Below, in pieces: positions 1 through 5,767 of a DNA stretch of 17,053 nt. The notes below the pieces were generated by a model. It was not told the DNA's origin and did not search any database. It saw only the letters and a program-made list of their open reading frames with translations. The DNA is taken from assembly GCA_002792395.1 (NCBI GenBank), contig PFOG01000004.1, positions 1 through 17,053 on the forward strand. Direction: 5' to 3'. The first letter of the stretch is position 1, and the number at the start of each line of letters is the position of its first letter. The position numbers and the translations under genes are program-made. The DNA comes from Candidatus Portnoybacteria bacterium CG_4_10_14_0_2_um_filter_44_20 (lineage in GTDB: Bacteria > Patescibacteriota > Minisyncoccia > Portnoybacterales > GCA-002795985).

Positions 1-19
1 CTCCGAAAGTTTTTCAGTA

Positions 20-53
20 CCGACAAAAAACCTGTCTTGGTGTTTTTTGGCGG
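20..53 (-). terminator. Weak A/T-rich hairpin, possible terminator
   Basis: Positions 20-31 and 42-53 form a 12-nt inverted repeat with one mismatch and a 10-nt loop. It lies directly downstream of the stop codon of the minus-strand gene ending at 57. Most pairs are A-T, and the U run of the minus transcript is inside the stem rather than after it. It is therefore only a weak candidate for a terminator. No gene is visible in positions 1-56. Confidence 0.25.
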
Positions 54-56
54 TCT

Positions 57-278
57 TCATTTCTGGAAATAATCCCGACAGGTTATATAAACCACTCGAG
101 GCCAGGCAAACCAGACGTAGAGGTAAACATCCAACCCCACCGGTTCAATTTTAGTATTTGCGATTCCCTTCTCCCCCACTTCTTTCAATAAGCTGAGCTT
201 ATGCCCAAACCAAAAAATCACTACCACAATCATCCCGATGCCAACATAATAACTTACGATTTCCCACAAAAGAGCCAT
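57..278 (-). CDS. Small membrane protein, unknown function
   Basis: This encodes a 73-residue protein I do not recognise. Residues about 4-24 form a strongly hydrophobic helix containing IGMIVVVIFWF. A short charged segment (residues 26-45) follows, then a second aromatic, hydrophobic stretch (about 49-66, VYLYVWFAWP) that could be a second membrane or interfacial segment. The start at 278 was chosen because GGGGGTG (283-289) sits 4 nt upstream as a Shine-Dalgarno site; an in-frame ATG 20 codons further up lacks one. The gene follows the phosphohexomutase gene by 49 nt on the same strand with no visible terminator between them, so it may be co-transcribed. Its function cannot be inferred. It is probably real given the SD site and membrane-protein composition. 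Confidence 0.6.
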   Translation of the reverse strand: MALLWEIVSYYVGIGMIVVVIFWFGHKLSLLKEVGEKGIANTKIEPVGLDVYLYVWFAWPRVVYITCRDYFQK

Positions 279-282
279 TACG

Positions 283-289
283 CACCCCC
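283..289 (-). promoter_or_regulatory. Shine-Dalgarno site deciding the start at 278
   Basis: Read on the minus strand this is GGGGGTG, close to the anti-SD complement GGAGGTG and 4 nt before the ATG. It favours the 73-residue product over the longer reading frame. Confidence 0.55.
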
Positions 290-327
290 TTTTTGTAAAA
301 GAGCAATAATTACAAACCGATAACGCG

Positions 328-1668
328 CTACGAACCAATTAATCTTACCAGCTCTCCCCTTTTTTCTTCTAATAAATCTTTATTGTTTGCTTCAAGCCTC
401 AAACGCACGACCGGCTCGGTATTTGATTTTCTCAGACTAAACCACCAGTCGGGATATTCAATATAGACACCATCTAAATCAATCGAGTGGCCATCTTTAT
501 AATGCTCTTTTACCTTTTTTAGCGTCTCATCGGCATCACTGATTTTCATATTTATTTCTTCGGTGGCAAAATATTTTTTTAGCGGGTTGATTAGCTCGGA
601 AAGCCTTTTTCCCAATTTGCAGATTAAATCCATTGTTTTTATGGCTGCGAACAGACCATCGTCTATCGCGTAATTTTCCTTAAAAAATAGGTGCCCGGAA
701 AATTCACCCGCTAAGGCTCCGCCCCTCAAAGCCATTTCCTTCTTATAAAAAGGATTTCCCACCCGCATCATTATGGGTACTCCCCCGCTCTGCTCAATAA
801 TTTCCTTAACTGCTTTACTAAACCGCAGGTCGTAGTAAACTTTCTCGCCAGGGTATTTCTTCAACTCTTCCCGCGCCAATGCCGCTACCAGCATATCAGC
901 AAAAACAATTTCGCCGGTTTCATCGATCATAATTGACCTATCCGCATCACCGTCAAAAAATATCCCCAAATTAGCTTTCTCTGCTTTAACCCGTTCACGC
1001 AGCTCGTTCATGTTCTCGATATTATGCGGGTCAGGAAAATGATTGGGGAAACTTCCATCCAACTCCTCATACATCGGAATATAGTCGATATTTAATTTGT
1101 TGAAAACTTCTCTGCCCGACACCGCGCCAACACCGTTACCATAATCAGCAACAACCCTTAATCCTTTTATTTGCCCACAAAAGCCCAAAACGTGCTGGAT
1201 ATATTCATCCAAAATGTTTCGAGGAATAACGCTCCCTCTTTCGTCCACATCAACAAAATTGCCCGCAAGCGCCAATTGTTTAATCGGTTCAACTTCTTCA
1301 TCCATCATCTGGATACTTCTCTCGCCCATCAGTTTTAGTCCGTTAATATTGGGCGGGCTGTGTGAAGCGCTAAGCATTATACCACCAACATCACCGCCAA
1401 TTTTTTTGGTGGCGAAAATCAGCATTGGCGTGGTACAAATTCCGATGTCGATAACATCCAATCCTTGTAAAGTTATTCCCTCAACTAACGCCTTAAACAG
1501 ACCAGGCGAAGAAATTCTGGCATCGCGGCCAACAACAACATTGTCGGTTTTCCCGCTTAAATAAATCGCGAAAGCCGCGCCTATTTTATTAGCCGCTTCT
1601 TCGTTAACCTCCGCGGGATAAATGCCTCTTACGTCGTAGGTCTTGAAAATTTTAGGGTTAATGCTCAT
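328..1668 (-). CDS. manB: Phosphomannomutase/phosphoglucomutase (alpha-D-phosphohexomutase)
   Basis: A 446-residue cytoplasmic enzyme expected to interconvert hexose 6-phosphates and 1-phosphates (mannose and/or glucose) through a phosphoserine intermediate, feeding nucleotide-sugar and glycan synthesis. The four family signatures are in order: active-site loop SASHSPP with catalytic Ser102, metal-binding DGDADR (239-244), sugar-specificity loop GEFSGH (321-326), and phosphate-binding loop RKSNTEP (413-419). Length is typical. The active loop has Ser where TASHNP enzymes have Asn, and the usual VGH before domain 3 reads VGN (about 303-305). The start at 1668 (MSINPKIFKTYDVRG) matches the usual N-terminus of the family; the 26 residues upstream in frame look non-coding. 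There is no SD and a short leader. Substrate preference cannot be told from the sequence, so the symbol marks the family only. Confidence 0.93.
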   Translation of the reverse strand: MSINPKIFKTYDVRGIYPAEVNEEAANKIGAAFAIYLSGKTDNVVVGRDARISSPGLFKALVEGITLQGLDVIDIGICTTPMLIFATKKIGGDVGGIMLSASHSPPNINGLKLMGERSIQMMDEEVEPIKQLALAGNFVDVDERGSVIPRNILDEYIQHVLGFCGQIKGLRVVADYGNGVGAVSGREVFNKLNIDYIPMYEELDGSFPNHFPDPHNIENMNELRERVKAEKANLGIFFDGDADRSIMIDETGEIVFADMLVAALAREELKKYPGEKVYYDLRFSKAVKEIIEQSGGVPIMMRVGNPFYKKEMALRGGALAGEFSGHLFFKENYAIDDGLFAAIKTMDLICKLGKRLSELINPLKKYFATEEINMKISDADETLKKVKEHYKDGHSIDLDGVYIEYPDWWFSLRKSNTEPVVRLRLEANNKDLLEEKRGELVRLIGS

Positions 1669-1693
1669 GGGTTTATTTTCTGCTTTTATATAA

Positions 1694-1722
1694 ATAATAC
1701 AAGAAGCGGGACAAGAAAACAA
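1694..1722 (-). promoter_or_regulatory. Promoter of the phosphohexomutase gene
   Basis: On the minus strand, TTGTTT (-35, 1717-1722) and TATTAT (-10, 1694-1699) are separated by 17 bp. The predicted start near 1687 leaves a leader of about 20 nt without an SD. Confidence 0.45.
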
Positions 1723-1780
1723 GAAAAAATCGTCTTTTCCCCTCAATGTTTTCAGAAGTTTTTTCTGCTAGCCGGAAACC

Positions 1781-1809
1781 TTGCAAATACAGATATAATT
1801 TAATAAGAT
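1781..1809 (+). promoter_or_regulatory. Candidate promoter region of the methyltransferase gene
   Basis: TTGCAA (1781-1786) is followed after 17 bp by TAAGAT (1804-1809). A perfect TATAAT (1794-1799) lies between them but has no good -35 at 16-18 bp. One of these -10 elements probably drives the gene starting at 1854. The region is back to back with the divergent phosphohexomutase promoter. Confidence 0.4.
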
Positions 1810-1842
1810 GGACATATCATACTTTTACAATCCACAACCCGT

Positions 1843-1848
1843 GGGAGG
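1843..1848 (+). promoter_or_regulatory. Strong Shine-Dalgarno site deciding the start at 1854
   Basis: GGGAGG lies five bases before the ATG. It rules out the longer 262-codon reading frame as the likely product. Confidence 0.7.
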
Positions 1849-1853
1849 CAAAT

Positions 1854-2534
1854 ATGCGGGAATTTCAAGAAGCGCAAAGATTAGCAGATCTTTATAGCCA
1901 GGACCTACTTGATGCCTACAACGAATTAGACCACTTGAAACGAAAAAGGCTTGACCAGATTATCTATTTTCTTAGAAACAAAAAAGACGCCACATTTTTA
2001 AGCATTGGCTGCGGCCCGGCAATCATCGAGCTAGAAATAGCGAAAAGGCTTGATAAAAACGTTGTCGGCTTCGACTGCTCGCCGATCGCCATCGCCCTGG
2101 CAAAAAAGAAAATCGAGAAAGCGGTAGTAAATGGCGTCATTCGGGAAAAACAACTTGAGGTTTTCGAAGCTAATCTTATGGCTCTGCCGTCGGACTTAGC
2201 CGCGATTCTTCCCCTTCCTGCCGTAATATGTTTCGACGTCATCGGCGCCTTCACCCTGAAAAGCAAAAAGTTCTTCCTCCAAGAATTATGGAGCCAATGC
2301 GTGGCGCCCAAGGGAACCCTTACGCTAACAGCTCTCTCCTGCTCCGACACTTCGAGGGCAGAAAAATACGCGAGGGGGCTAATTATCAAAGGAAAAAATT
2401 ATCGGGTGCGCCTTTACAGCGAAGGCGTGAAAACCTACATGGGTCTTTTAAACACCCTAATTCCCCAACCAACCTGGTTCTACATAACAAGACTCGACGA
2501 GGAATCGTTGCTCATTGATATCAAAAGAAGTTGA
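1854..2534 (+). CDS. Class I SAM-dependent methyltransferase, substrate unknown
   Basis: A 226-residue protein with a Rossmann-type methyltransferase core. Motif I is LSIGCGPAIIELEIA (49-63), the glycine-rich SAM-binding loop. Motif II is NVVGFDCS (69-76), whose acidic Asp74 would bind the SAM ribose. A motif IV-like strand is VICFDVIGAF (124-133), and a later strand is GTLTLTALS (154-162). The first 45 residues are helical and charged. The start at 1854 is set by GGGAGG (1843-1848) five bases upstream; the reading frame is open for 36 more codons upstream but that stretch contains the promoter. The gene is monocistronic, ending in a terminator 18 nt after the stop. Nothing indicates whether the substrate is RNA, protein or a small molecule. 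Confidence 0.85.
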   Translation: MREFQEAQRLADLYSQDLLDAYNELDHLKRKRLDQIIYFLRNKKDATFLSIGCGPAIIELEIAKRLDKNVVGFDCSPIAIALAKKKIEKAVVNGVIREKQLEVFEANLMALPSDLAAILPLPAVICFDVIGAFTLKSKKFFLQELWSQCVAPKGTLTLTALSCSDTSRAEKYARGLIIKGKNYRVRLYSEGVKTYMGLLNTLIPQPTWFYITRLDEESLLIDIKRS

Positions 2535-2551
2535 TGTATCAACCAAAACAC

Positions 2552-2578
2552 AGGTCCACGAAAGGTGGATCTTTTTTT
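2552..2578 (+). terminator. Intrinsic terminator of the methyltransferase gene
   Basis: AGGTCCAC (2552-2559) pairs with GTGGATCT (2565-2572) over 8 bp with one G-U, around loop GAAAG. A run of seven T (2572-2578) overlaps the stem end by one base. Confidence 0.85.
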
Positions 2579-2610
2579 AATACCACGAGGATCGCGGAAT
2601 TCGTGTGGGG

Positions 2611-2730
2611 ATCGACCCCGTTAGAAGTTCGGCGAGACCATTCTTATTCCACAAATCAAGAGATGAAGATACCTTTTGGTTTGGACTTCGTGTTACTATA
2701 AAATGATTAAAAACTTCTAATGGGGTTGAC
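2611..2730. repeat. Long inverted repeat, 19-nt arms around 82 nt
   Basis: The arms 2611-2629 and 2712-2730 match as inverted repeats at 16 of 19 positions. As plus-strand RNA, two of the three differences become G-U pairs, giving a continuous 18-bp stem (2612-2629 with 2712-2729). The left arm core ACCCCGTTAGA recurs near 16939-16949. The right arm overlaps the -35 box of the rpsF promoter. The stretch 2579-2831 otherwise holds no credible gene. Confidence 0.6.
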
Positions 2731-2754
2731 CAAAAAACTTCGCTTTGGTAAGAT
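2726..2754 (+). promoter_or_regulatory. Promoter of the rpsF-ssb-rpsR operon
   Basis: TTGACC (2726-2731) and TAAGAT (2749-2754) have a 17-bp spacer, and TGG (2746-2748) gives an extended -10. Transcription should start near 2761, leaving a leader of about 71 nt before rpsF. A weaker TATAAA at 2697-2702 lies upstream without a convincing -35. Confidence 0.75.
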
Positions 2755-2764
2755 GAGTTTATTG

Positions 2765-2790
2765 TGCTCCCCGCAATATCGCGAGGAGCA
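2765..2790 (+). promoter_or_regulatory. 5'-end hairpin of the rpsF mRNA, candidate S6:S18 leader
   Basis: TGCTCC (2765-2770) pairs with GGAGCA (2785-2790) and CGC (2772-2774) with GCG (2781-2783). C2771 opposite A2784 forms the only mismatch, and the loop is AATATC. The hairpin begins about 4 nt after the predicted transcription start and contains a CCG (2771-2773). Many bacteria regulate rpsF through an mRNA hairpin with a conserved CCG that binds the S6:S18 complex. Whether this one has the required loop geometry is not established. Confidence 0.45.
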
Positions 2791-2831
2791 TTAATAGACA
2801 CAGTTAGCATTGAACCACAACAAATTTCGTC

Positions 2832-3224
2832 ATGTATGAACTTACCCTTATAGCCGACTCAAGCCTTTCAGAAGAAAATCTGGCCGGCTTGATTAAAAAA
2901 ATTAAGGAATTTATTGAGAATCACGAAGGACGTATTGTCAAGGATTTTGTGACTAAAAAAACCAGACTGGCCTACCTCATTAAAAAACAAGCCAATGGCT
3001 TGCTCTGTAGTGTTGATTTTGAGTTAGAAAGAAACAATATCGATGCTTTCGCCAAAGAAATAAAAGAAGATAAGAACATCCTGCGTCATATCATCATCAA
3101 TAAAGAAGTGGTCAGACCTAGACCCCCAACACTCAAGCCAGCAAAGATTCAACCAAAAAGCAAGCAAACAAAAATTAAAATCGAGGAGCTGGACAAAAAG
3201 CTGGAAGAAATATTACAAGAATAG
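2832..3224 (+). CDS. rpsF: 30S ribosomal protein S6
   Basis: A 130-residue S6 protein, which binds the central domain of 16S rRNA as a heterodimer with S18 in the small-subunit platform. The N-terminus MYELTLIADSSLSEE is the typical first strand. The ferredoxin-like fold continues through GRIVKDFVTKKTRLAYLIKK (33-52), LLCSVDFEL (57-65) and the last strand ILRHIIINKE (83-92). After residue 95 a lysine- and proline-rich linker leads to a C-terminal helix (IEELDKKLEEIL, 117-128), giving a longer tail than short S6 proteins. It is first in an operon with ssb and rpsR, whose product is its binding partner. No SD is visible before the ATG (upstream bases AAATTTCGTC), so initiation is SD-independent and could be controlled by the leader. 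Confidence 0.96.
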   Translation: MYELTLIADSSLSEENLAGLIKKIKEFIENHEGRIVKDFVTKKTRLAYLIKKQANGLLCSVDFELERNNIDAFAKEIKEDKNILRHIIINKEVVRPRPPTLKPAKIQPKSKQTKIKIEELDKKLEEILQE

Positions 3225-3231
3225 TAACCGG

Positions 3232-3291
3232 CTACTGCTTACCGACTACTGGCTACCGCAAAAGCGGTCAGCCGTAGACGGTAGTCCGTAG
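3232..3291. repeat. Palindromic spacer repeat between rpsF and ssb
   Basis: The core stem is ACCG, CTAC, GGCT and CCGC (3241-3259) pairing in order with GCGG, AGCC, GTAG and CGGT (3264-3282), with small bulges and an AAAA loop. An outer CTAC (3232-3235) pairs with GTAG (3288-3291). The left side is built of diverged direct copies of a CTAC-TG-CT unit. It looks like an intergenic palindromic repeat, not a terminator, since no T run follows. Confidence 0.65.
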
Positions 3292-3293
3292 AC

Positions 3294-3313
3294 AAAGTTC
3301 ATTTATGAACTTT
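3294..3313 (+). promoter_or_regulatory. Hairpin covering the ssb start codon
   Basis: AAAGTTCA (3294-3301) and TGAACTTT (3306-3313) are perfect complements separated by TTTA, and the ATG at 3305 spans loop and stem. There is no SD. The start codon would be largely hidden in the folded mRNA, though the stem is mostly A-U and only 8 bp. Confidence 0.45.
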
Positions 3314-3778
3314 AACAAAGCTATCGTCCTGGGTAATTTAACCCGCGATCCCGAATCAAAAACATTGCCTTCCGGCCAGCCGGTTGCCACTTTCGGCGTA
3401 GCAACCAATCGTTTTTATACCGACAAAACCGGCAACAAACAAAAACAGGCCGAATTTCATAACATTGTCGCATTTGGAAAATTGGCTGAAATTTGCTCGA
3501 AATATTTAAAAAAAGGGGGGTTAATCCTGGTCGAAGGAAGAATTCAAACGCAATCTTGGGAAAAAGACGGCATTAAACGCAATCGCACCGAAATTATAAT
3601 GGAAAATATGCAGATGGGGCCCAAAAACGCCGGTAATTCCTCGTCGCCAACCGCTTTTTCAAAATCGAAACCGTCAAGCGTTGATGATGACATTCCGGTT
3701 ATCGATCAAGAAACCCCGGTGTCGAACGATACTCAAGGCAAAGATGATGAAGTTAATGTTGATGATATACCATTTTAA
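3305..3778 (+). CDS. ssb: Single-stranded DNA-binding protein
   Basis: A 157-residue SSB that coats single-stranded DNA in replication, repair and recombination. The OB-fold occupies about residues 1-107: MNFNKAIVLGNLTRDPE, the FHNIVAFGKLAEICSKYLKKG segment (51-71) and LILVEGRIQTQSWEKDG (73-89). A polar, disordered linker follows, ending in the acidic tip VDDIPF (152-157), which recruits partner proteins in this family. A second tip-like sequence, VDDDIPV (126-132), lies inside the linker. The gene sits between rpsF and rpsR, a classic order, 80 nt after rpsF and 25 nt before rpsR. The start is fixed by homology; no SD is present and the ATG lies in a predicted hairpin. Confidence 0.96.
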   Translation: MNFNKAIVLGNLTRDPESKTLPSGQPVATFGVATNRFYTDKTGNKQKQAEFHNIVAFGKLAEICSKYLKKGGLILVEGRIQTQSWEKDGIKRNRTEIIMENMQMGPKNAGNSSSPTAFSKSKPSSVDDDIPVIDQETPVSNDTQGKDDEVNVDDIPF

Positions 3779-3803
3779 TTCTATTTAGATCGCAACAGAC
3801 ACT

Positions 3804-4007
3804 ATGAAAAAAGCTTGCTATATGTGCCAAAAGAATATTCAACAGATAGATTTTAAGGACGCGGAACTCCTGCGCCACTTTTTAACCATGCAGGCAAAAA
3901 TAGCTTCGGCGAAAAGAAGCGGGAATTGCCGTAGGCACCAACGAGAATTATCACACGCCATAAAGAGAGCGCGTTTTATGGCATTATTGCCCTATACAAC
4001 ACGCTAA
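3804..4007 (+). CDS. rpsR: 30S ribosomal protein S18
   Basis: A 67-residue S18, partner of S6 in the small-subunit platform. The conserved core is visible as FKDAELLRHFLT (17-28), KIASAKRSGNCRRHQRELSHAIKRARFMALLPYT (32-65). Cys5 and Cys8 near the N-terminus, with Cys42 and His45 in the core, resemble the zinc-binding (C+) version of S18. The gene is last in the rpsF operon and is followed by a strong terminator, so the rplI gene that often follows in other bacteria is absent here; absence of L9 is known in some Patescibacteria. No SD precedes the ATG. Confidence 0.95.
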   Translation: MKKACYMCQKNIQQIDFKDAELLRHFLTMQAKIASAKRSGNCRRHQRELSHAIKRARFMALLPYTTR

Positions 4008-4020
4008 AACTTTTGGAAAG

Positions 4021-4054
4021 AAAAGGCGCCCCACAGCATTGCGGGGCGCTTTTT
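4021..4054 (+). terminator. Intrinsic terminator of the rpsF operon
   Basis: GCGCCCC (4026-4032) pairs with GGGGCGC (4043-4049). The stem is extended outward by a G-U and A-T pairs from the AAAAG tract (4021-4025) with the T run 4050-4054. It lies 13 nt after the rpsR stop. Confidence 0.9.
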
Positions 4055-4065
4055 GATTGCAAAAA

Positions 4066-4095
4066 TTGACCGGCATAACCAACAAGAGCTACAAT
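4066..4095 (+). promoter_or_regulatory. Promoter of the cysteine-module protein gene
   Basis: TTGACC (4066-4071) and TACAAT (4090-4095) are separated by 18 bp, just after the rpsR terminator. The predicted start near 4102 leaves a leader of about 88 nt with no SD before the ATG at 4190. Confidence 0.6.
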
Positions 4096-4189
4096 AGAGA
4101 CAAGAGACTATTCGCATTATTTATTGTTCAAGCCGCCCTAAGCTTACCCTAAGTTTATCGAGAGAGCCTGAAGAATAAATTTTAAATCA

Positions 4190-4657
4190 ATGCCCCAACA
4201 AATAATCGCTCTGCTTCTTTTCGGTGTCGTCTTAATATTGGTTTTTACAATATCCTCGGAACAGCCCGGTCAAGCCTCAATTTGGACAATGTTAAAAAAC
4301 TGGTTCAGCGCGCTTAATAGGATATTCGCGCTTAACCTAAAGCTAGAAAAATGCGTCAACTCTTGCGGCGATAACACGTGCCAAAGCAACTTTTGCGCGG
4401 GAAAAAATTGCTCCTGTCTCGAGACATACGCAAACTGCCCGACGGACTGCAGTAATACGCCGACATTACAACCCCAGCCCACCTCAGTTGAAAATTCCGA
4501 CCAACAGAATGACGCTTGCGTAAATAAATGCCCCGACGGTCTCTGCGAAGAAATTGTTTGCCTGGGCGCTGACTGCCCTTGCGCCGAAACGCCTTCAAGC
4601 TGTCCGCAGGATTGTAAAAACGTAACCCCATTAAAATTAATCGCGCCGAATCGATAA
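4190..4657 (+). CDS. Membrane-anchored protein with two 8-cysteine modules, unknown function
   Basis: A 155-residue protein I cannot assign to a named family. Residues about 4-21 form an uncleaved signal-anchor-like helix (IIALLLFGVVLILVFTI). A 30-residue amphipathic spacer follows. Two modules (55-87 and 110-142) share exactly the same cysteine spacing, C-x3-C-x4-C-x4-C-x4-C-x-C-x6-C-x3-C, and the CP-x-DC ending. A proline-, serine- and glutamine-rich linker joins them. Sixteen cysteines all in modules suggest disulfide-stabilised domains outside the cytoplasm; metal binding is an alternative. The gene has its own promoter, faces recA convergently and has no partner gene. No SD is present; the ATG is chosen because the hydrophobic segment begins directly after it. 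Confidence 0.75.
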   Translation: MPQQIIALLLFGVVLILVFTISSEQPGQASIWTMLKNWFSALNRIFALNLKLEKCVNSCGDNTCQSNFCAGKNCSCLETYANCPTDCSNTPTLQPQPTSVENSDQQNDACVNKCPDGLCEEIVCLGADCPCAETPSSCPQDCKNVTPLKLIAPNR

Positions 4658-4678
4658 ATCCCGCGAATACGCCGCCTC

Positions 4679-4720
4679 AACCCAAAACCGCCTCGCAGAA
4701 ACACGAGGCGGTTTTGGGTT
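4679..4720. terminator. Convergent 17-bp perfect stem between the cysteine-module gene and recA
   Basis: The arms 4679-4695 and 4704-4720 are perfectly complementary over 17 bp with an 8-nt loop, lying between two converging genes. The plus transcript ends the stem in GGGTTT followed by a mixed T-rich stretch, and the minus transcript has no T run. Termination is likely from position and stability but not textbook. It probably serves both genes. Confidence 0.65.
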
Positions 4721-4748
4721 TCATATTGTTATTCCCGCAGGCCGCGCA

Positions 4749-5762
4749 TCAAACTACTTCCTTGGCCGCGTCTTTAACTTTTTTAGTTATTTCTGAAATT
4801 AGTTTTGGATTGTCTTTGAGAAATTGTTTTGCCGCGTCTATTCCCTGCCCCAATTTCTGCTCATCGTAAACAAACCAAGTTCCTGACTTTTTAACAACAT
4901 TATATTTTACTCCGGAGTTCAAAAGGTCTGCCTCGTGGTCCACGCCGTACCCGTAAACGATATCGAACTCCGCGATTTTAAACGGCGGCGCGACCTTATT
5001 CTTGACTACCTTGGCCTTAACCCGGTTACCGATAATGTTTTCGCCCTTCTTTATCTGGGCGGTCCGCCGCAAATCAATGCGGACGGAGGCATAAAATTTC
5101 AAGGCCTTGCCGCCAGGAGTCTCTTCGGGGTTACCGAACATAATGCCAATCTTCATCCTAATCTGATTAGTGAAAATAATCGTCACCCCGCCCTTAGCAG
5201 TAATGGCAGTCAATTTCCGCAAAGCTTGCGACATCAAACGCGCCTGTCGACCCATGTGCTGCTGTCCCATTTCCCCCTCTATCTCCGCCCTAGGCGTCAG
5301 CGCCGCCACTGAGTCTATGATTATCAACTCCACCGCCCCTGAACGCACTAATGATTCCACAATATCCAGCGCTTGCTCGCCAGAATCCGGCTGGGAAATC
5401 AATAAATCATTAACTTGAACGCCTAATTTTTTGGCGTATTCCGGATCAAGCGCGTGCTCCGCGTCAATAAATGCTACCATCCCGCCTTTTTTCTGAGCCT
5501 GAGCAGCCGTTTGCAAACAAATCGTGCTCTTTCCGCTTGACTCCGGACCGTATAATTCAATTATTCTTCCTTTCGGCATACCGCCGACGCCCAAGGCAAT
5601 ATCGAGAGAAACCGAACCAGTCGAAATCGCTTCGACGTCAACCCGCTTAATTTCGCCTAATTTCATGATTGACCCTTCGCCGAATCTCTCTTTTATCTCC
5701 GCTATCGCGTTTTCCAAAACCTTTGCTTTATCGTCTTTTGTTTGTGTTTTTTCTTTTGTCAT
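4749..5762 (-). CDS. recA: RecA recombinase
   Basis: A 337-residue RecA, the ATP-dependent strand-exchange protein of homologous recombination. It shows Walker [10 protein letters not shown] (72-80), Walker B LIIIDS (146-151) and the L2 DNA-binding region [28 protein letters not shown] (199-226). The C-terminal domain runs to residue 337. The usual N-terminal helix is [24 protein letters not shown] (14-37). The start at 5762 ([11 protein letters not shown]) was chosen because the 15 codons upstream are translated repeat DNA (GSFASLRMT). The repeat's AGGA (5775-5778) stands 11-12 bases before this ATG as a possible weak SD. A second ATG at 5774 is possible. No clear promoter or LexA-type operator was seen; co-transcription from ftsK is possible. 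Confidence 0.97.
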   Translation of the reverse strand: MTKEKTQTKDDKAKVLENAIAEIKERFGEGSIMKLGEIKRVDVEAISTGSVSLDIALGVGGMPKGRIIELYGPESSGKSTICLQTAAQAQKKGGMVAFIDAEHALDPEYAKKLGVQVNDLLISQPDSGEQALDIVESLVRSGAVELIIIDSVAALTPRAEIEGEMGQQHMGRQARLMSQALRKLTAITAKGGVTIIFTNQIRMKIGIMFGNPEETPGGKALKFYASVRIDLRRTAQIKKGENIIGNRVKAKVVKNKVAPPFKIAEFDIVYGYGVDHEADLLNSGVKYNVVKKSGTWFVYDEQKLGQGIDAAKQFLKDNPKLISEITKKVKDAAKEVV

Positions 5763-5767
5763 TTTTG

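Noticed and set aside
1964..2389. 141-codon minus-strand frame antisense to the methyltransferase gene
   Set aside because: The plus strand has a recognisable SAM-binding motif, SD and terminator; the antisense frame has none of these.
2577..2810. 77-codon minus-strand reading frame upstream of rpsF
   Set aside because: It overlaps the rpsF promoter, the leader hairpin and the inverted repeat, has no SD, and ends in repeat-derived sequence, so it is most likely a chance open frame.
4270..4704. 144-codon minus-strand frame antisense to the cysteine-module gene
   Set aside because: It runs through the terminator stem and opposite a gene with clear module structure; its composition is arginine- and phenylalanine-rich shadow sequence.
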